A stretch of DNA of 10,160 bases, taken from positions 1-10,160 of the forward strand of contig CANQTI010000056.1 of assembly GCA_947626725.1 (NCBI GenBank). The letters are read 5' to 3'. Numbering within the stretch: position 1 is the stretch's first letter; every line of letters starts with the position of its first letter. Below are positions 8,176 through 10,160 of the stretch, piece by piece. Made by a program: the position numbers and the translations under genes. The notes under the pieces were generated by a model. The model did not search any database and had not been told where the DNA came from. It saw nothing but the letters and a program-made list of their open reading frames with translations. The DNA is from an uncultured Eisenbergiella sp. Lineage in GTDB: Bacteria; Bacillota; Clostridia; Lachnospirales; Lachnospiraceae.

Positions 8176-9009
8176 ATGGGGCGGGTTTATCTTTGCCTGG
8201 GAAAGCAGGCAGAAGTTCCCTATTATTTTGAGCGTGCCAGGATCCATGTGTGGAATGTGGAAGAACTATGTTATTTTGTACGGGAAAATGCCTGGGTGCT
8301 GGAACCGTCCCTGCTGGGCAGGGAGCTTGCGGATTGGGTGGGAAAGCAGTGCGGCCTGGCTGAATTATCGCAGAAGCTGAGCGCCTCGTGTCGGGCAGCG
8401 GATCCTGTGATCGCATTTGTTGAGACCTTGTTTTCCTATACCGGCTATTGCCCGATGCAGGAAGTAGAGCAGATTGAAAAGATCCTGAGCATCAATGAGC
8501 AGGCCAGCGAGCTGGAGAGGGCGAAGGCACGCGGAGATTATTATCTGCAGAGCGGGAAGTATGTGATGGCGCTGCGGGAATATGAAGAGCTGCTGCGTGG
8601 GCTTACCGGGATGGAACCGTCTTTCCTCGGTAAGGTGTACCACAACTGCGGCGTTGCGAAGGCCAGGCTGTTTTTGTTTCAGGAAGCGTCGGAGCTTTTC
8701 GAGAGAGCCTGGCGGCTTACCCGAAACGCGGACAGTGCCAGGCAGTATCTGCTCGCGCTGCGTCTGGCGCTGGGGGAGCAGGGGTATGTGAATTTTCTGG
8801 CGGAACGGCCGGATCTGTATGCGGGTTCCCTGAAACTGGAGGATATCATCAGGGATTGTGACGCGGCCTGGGAAGCCTCGAAAGAAGCCGTGTTTCTGCA
8901 GGATGTGCGCAGGGCCGGAGAGGAAGGTGCAGCGGATGTGGGGCGCAGTATGGCAGAAGAGAAATTGAAAGCGCTGCAGGACGCCTATAGGATTTGTGTA
9001 GAAGGATAA
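8176..9009 (+). CDS. Tetratricopeptide-repeat protein, third gene of the operon
   Basis: The protein has 277 residues. The ATG at 8176 follows GGGAGG (8162-8167) at eight bases. Two TPR units are readable. The first is about 113-146, with G120, A132 and Y136 at canonical positions 8, 20 and 24. The second is about 152-185, with G159, A171, F175 and A178 at positions 8, 20, 24 and 27. Residues about 1-100 are not TPR-like; they contain a mixed segment with YYFERARIHVWNVEELCYFV that I do not recognise as a named domain. The last 60 residues are charged and helical. There is no signal peptide or membrane segment, so the protein is cytoplasmic. TPR domains mediate protein contacts and commonly dock on Hsp70 or Hsp90, which makes the Hsp70-like neighbour a natural candidate partner (inference). 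A strong hairpin terminator follows immediately. Confidence 0.87.
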   Translation: MGRVYLCLGKQAEVPYYFERARIHVWNVEELCYFVRENAWVLEPSLLGRELADWVGKQCGLAELSQKLSASCRAADPVIAFVETLFSYTGYCPMQEVEQIEKILSINEQASELERAKARGDYYLQSGKYVMALREYEELLRGLTGMEPSFLGKVYHNCGVAKARLFLFQEASELFERAWRLTRNADSARQYLLALRLALGEQGYVNFLAERPDLYAGSLKLEDIIRDCDAAWEASKEAVFLQDVRRAGEEGAADVGRSMAEEKLKALQDAYRICVEG

Positions 9010-9013
9010 CGGC

Positions 9014-9054
9014 GAGACACCCTCAGATCTTATGATAGGAGGGTGTCCTCTTTT
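9014..9054 (+). terminator. Rho-independent terminator of the three-gene operon
   Basis: GACACCCTC (9016-9024) pairs perfectly with GAGGGTGTC (9039-9047). The stem can extend by GAG/CTC with one bulged base, and CCTCTTTT (9047-9054) follows. It begins five bases after the TPR gene's stop codon. Its left arm covers the stop codon and its loop the last codons of the opposing PHP gene (stop at 9025-9023), so the two convergent genes share this segment. On the minus strand no T-run follows the stem, so it probably acts only for the operon. Confidence 0.8.
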
Positions 9055-9841
9055 CGAAGGTACAGTAATAGGAGAAACCGCACTGCCGCAGAAAATCTGC
9101 CGCCCGATCGAAATCCGCCGCAATATCTTTGGGAAAGTGGGCATCGGAACCAACGGTAATGACTTCCCCGCCCATTCGGCGGTACCGTTTCAGAAATTCT
9201 ATGCAGGGATGGGGCTCTTTCAGCCCTTTGCGCAGTCCGCCGGTATTGAGTTCAATGCCCTTTCCTTTCTTTAGCAGGAGGTCGAGCATTCTGTCGAACA
9301 GATCCGCGTATTTTTCGTAGCAATAGTTTTGGTCCTTTGTTTTTCCGTATCGGATCACATAGTCAATGTGACCGTATACGTCGAAGTTCGAAAAGCTTTG
9401 GATGCCTTTCAATTCTTCTTCAAAATAGGCCCGATAAGCCTCCTCATCCGTTTTCCCGGCGAAATAAGCGGGGGTATAGGGATCAATTCCGTCTACGAAA
9501 TGGGTGGAGGCGATGATGAAATCAAAGTTCCACGCGGCCGCATAGTCCGTATTGCGGGCCGTCACATGGGGCTGTATGCCGAGCTCGATCCCGAACAAAA
9601 GTCGGATCCGGTCCGCATATTTTTCCCGCAGGGAGAGGAACGTTTTTTGGTAGGCCGCTGTGTCCACTTCGAAAAGTCCGGCCGGCAGTTCAGCTGTGAC
9701 CGGATGGCCCAGATCCATGTGCTCCGTAAAGCACATATGGGTAAGACCGAGCGAAATGCCGTGCTGAATCATCTCCTCCATGGGGGCATCTGAGTCTCCT
9801 GAAAAGGAGGAATGTAAGTGAAAATCTGCAAGTACAGGCAT
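9023..9841 (-). CDS. hisJ: PHP-family phosphatase, histidinol-phosphatase (HisJ/HisK type)
   Basis: The protein has 272 residues. The ATG at 9841 is chosen because AAGGAGG lies eight bases upstream and the PHP signature begins at once; the frame stays open to 9970 but that extension has no such site. Metal-site motifs appear in family order: DFHLHSSFSGDSD (H8, H10), FTEHMD (E40, H41), GIELG (E86), ASTHFVDG (H114), GHIDYVIRYG (H158) and GSDAH (D233, H235). All ligands expected of a trinuclear-metal PHP phosphoesterase are present. HisJ-type members hydrolyse L-histidinol phosphate to histidinol in histidine biosynthesis, and the length and the NTGGLRKG segment agree with that group. No other his gene is visible, so the substrate rests on similarity alone and a related PHP phosphoesterase is possible. 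The gene is transcribed towards the three-gene operon and shares its terminator region. Confidence 0.85.
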   Translation of the reverse strand: MPVLADFHLHSSFSGDSDAPMEEMIQHGISLGLTHMCFTEHMDLGHPVTAELPAGLFEVDTAAYQKTFLSLREKYADRIRLLFGIELGIQPHVTARNTDYAAAWNFDFIIASTHFVDGIDPYTPAYFAGKTDEEAYRAYFEEELKGIQSFSNFDVYGHIDYVIRYGKTKDQNYCYEKYADLFDRMLDLLLKKGKGIELNTGGLRKGLKEPHPCIEFLKRYRRMGGEVITVGSDAHFPKDIAADFDRAADFLRQCGFSYYCTFEKRTPSYHKI

Positions 9842-10013
9842 GAAAAGCGCCTCCTTATGTAATGAAATGGCAGAAAAGACCGCCGTATCCCGCAGGAGAA
9901 AAAAAGAGTCTGTCCTGCAAAATGCAGTTGTATACGGAATAAAACACACTATATATAGTATGTCATGCATCTATCCTGCCGGAACGGGGCATCCTCATGC
10001 CGCCGCTTTTCCC

Positions 10014-10022
10014 AGTATAGCA
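10014..10022 (-). promoter_or_regulatory. Candidate extended -10 promoter for the PHP gene
   Basis: On the minus strand, TGCTATACT (10022-10014) is an extended -10 element (TGn followed by TATACT) preceded by a T-rich run. The -35 position at 17 bases reads TATAAA, a weak match, which extended -10 promoters tolerate. It would give a leader of about 165 bases. Confidence 0.5.
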
Positions 10023-10093
10023 CAAAAAAAGGCGGATTTATATAGGCAATCCGGAGATTCCTTTCGCGTTTCCAATTATTTTGTATTTACATC

Positions 10094-10122
10094 TTGATAT
10101 TTCAGGATAAATTAGGTAAAAT
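10094..10122 (+). promoter_or_regulatory. Sigma-A-type promoter reading out of the window
   Basis: TTGATA (10094-10099) and TAAAAT (10117-10122) each match the consensus at five of six positions and are separated by exactly 17 bases. Transcription would start near 10129 and read beyond the right edge, so a plus-strand gene probably begins shortly after 10160. Confidence 0.65.
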
Positions 10123-10147
10123 ATCTGTGATGATAAAATTTTGTCAA
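10120..10147 (-). promoter_or_regulatory. Possible second, overlapping minus-strand promoter
   Basis: A perfect TTGACA (10147-10142, minus strand) is followed after 16 bases by GATATT (10125-10120), a four-of-six -10 match. It overlaps the outward promoter at 10094-10122. It could feed the PHP gene through a leader of about 270 bases, but in such AT-rich DNA it may be chance. Confidence 0.3.
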
Positions 10148-10160
10148 GCTTTTTGCCTTG

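Larger units (their letters stand above)
9842..10160. other. Non-coding region upstream of the PHP gene, AT-rich towards the right edge
   Basis: No supported gene is present. Besides the promoters listed separately, it holds a small hairpin CTGCA-AAA-TGCAG (9915-9927), a 12-base perfect palindrome ACTATATATAGT (9948-9959), and a short hairpin GGCAT-CCTC-ATGCC (9988-10001). Any of these could lie in the 5' leader of the PHP transcript. I do not recognise a riboswitch or T-box. Confidence 0.5.

Noticed and set aside
9329..9793. 154-codon plus-strand open frame antisense to the PHP gene
   Set aside because: It is fully antisense to a gene with complete metal-site motifs and has no ribosome binding site or domain of its own.
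9842..9970. N-terminal extension of the PHP protein from 9970
   Set aside because: The PHP signature begins within eight residues of the ATG at 9841, which has a near-perfect AAGGAGG. The extension translates the leader and its palindrome.
1..10160. Mobile element, phage, CRISPR or defence system
   Set aside because: I found no transposase, integrase, direct repeat array, terminal repeats around a cargo block, nuclease or toxin-antitoxin motif. Base composition is even across the genes.

Overview
The window looks like a chromosomal segment of a Clostridia genome, most likely Lachnospiraceae (Bacillota). The reasons are the HtpG sequence type, strong AGGAGG-like ribosome binding sites before nearly every start, sigma-A-type promoters, a SpoIID-like protein, and a three-gene block that I associate from memory with Lachnospiraceae genomes (families DUF5717 and DUF5716). 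No taxonomic search was possible. I see no mobile element, CRISPR array, tRNA or rRNA.

Layout. 1-1488 (+) is the 3' part of htpG (Hsp90), cut by the window edge. 1489-1728 is a convergent intergenic region dominated by a long nested inverted repeat (1514-1612). 1729-3003 (-) encodes a SpoIID-like protein with a C-terminal peptidoglycan-binding domain and no visible signal peptide. 3004-3197 is a divergent promoter region. 3198-9009 (+) is a likely operon of three uncharacterised genes: a 1187-residue beta-sandwich/alpha-helical scaffold-like protein, a 437-residue degenerate Hsp70/actin-fold protein, and a 277-residue TPR protein. A hairpin terminator at 9014-9054 closes the operon and overlaps the stop codon of the convergent gene. 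9023-9841 (-) encodes a PHP-family histidinol-phosphatase-like enzyme. 9842-10160 is non-coding, with candidate promoters firing both ways, one of them towards a gene beyond the right edge.

How the genes may work together. The operon joins an Hsp70-like protein, which keeps recognisable phosphate-1, adenosine and substrate-binding-beta motifs but has lost the glycine-rich phosphate-2 loop, with a TPR protein and a giant multidomain partner. It lies close to the bacterial Hsp90 gene, although an oppositely oriented gene separates them, so they are not co-transcribed. A cytoplasmic chaperone-like or scaffolding complex is an attractive inference, but nothing in the sequence proves it. This operon is the best candidate for an undescribed system in the window.
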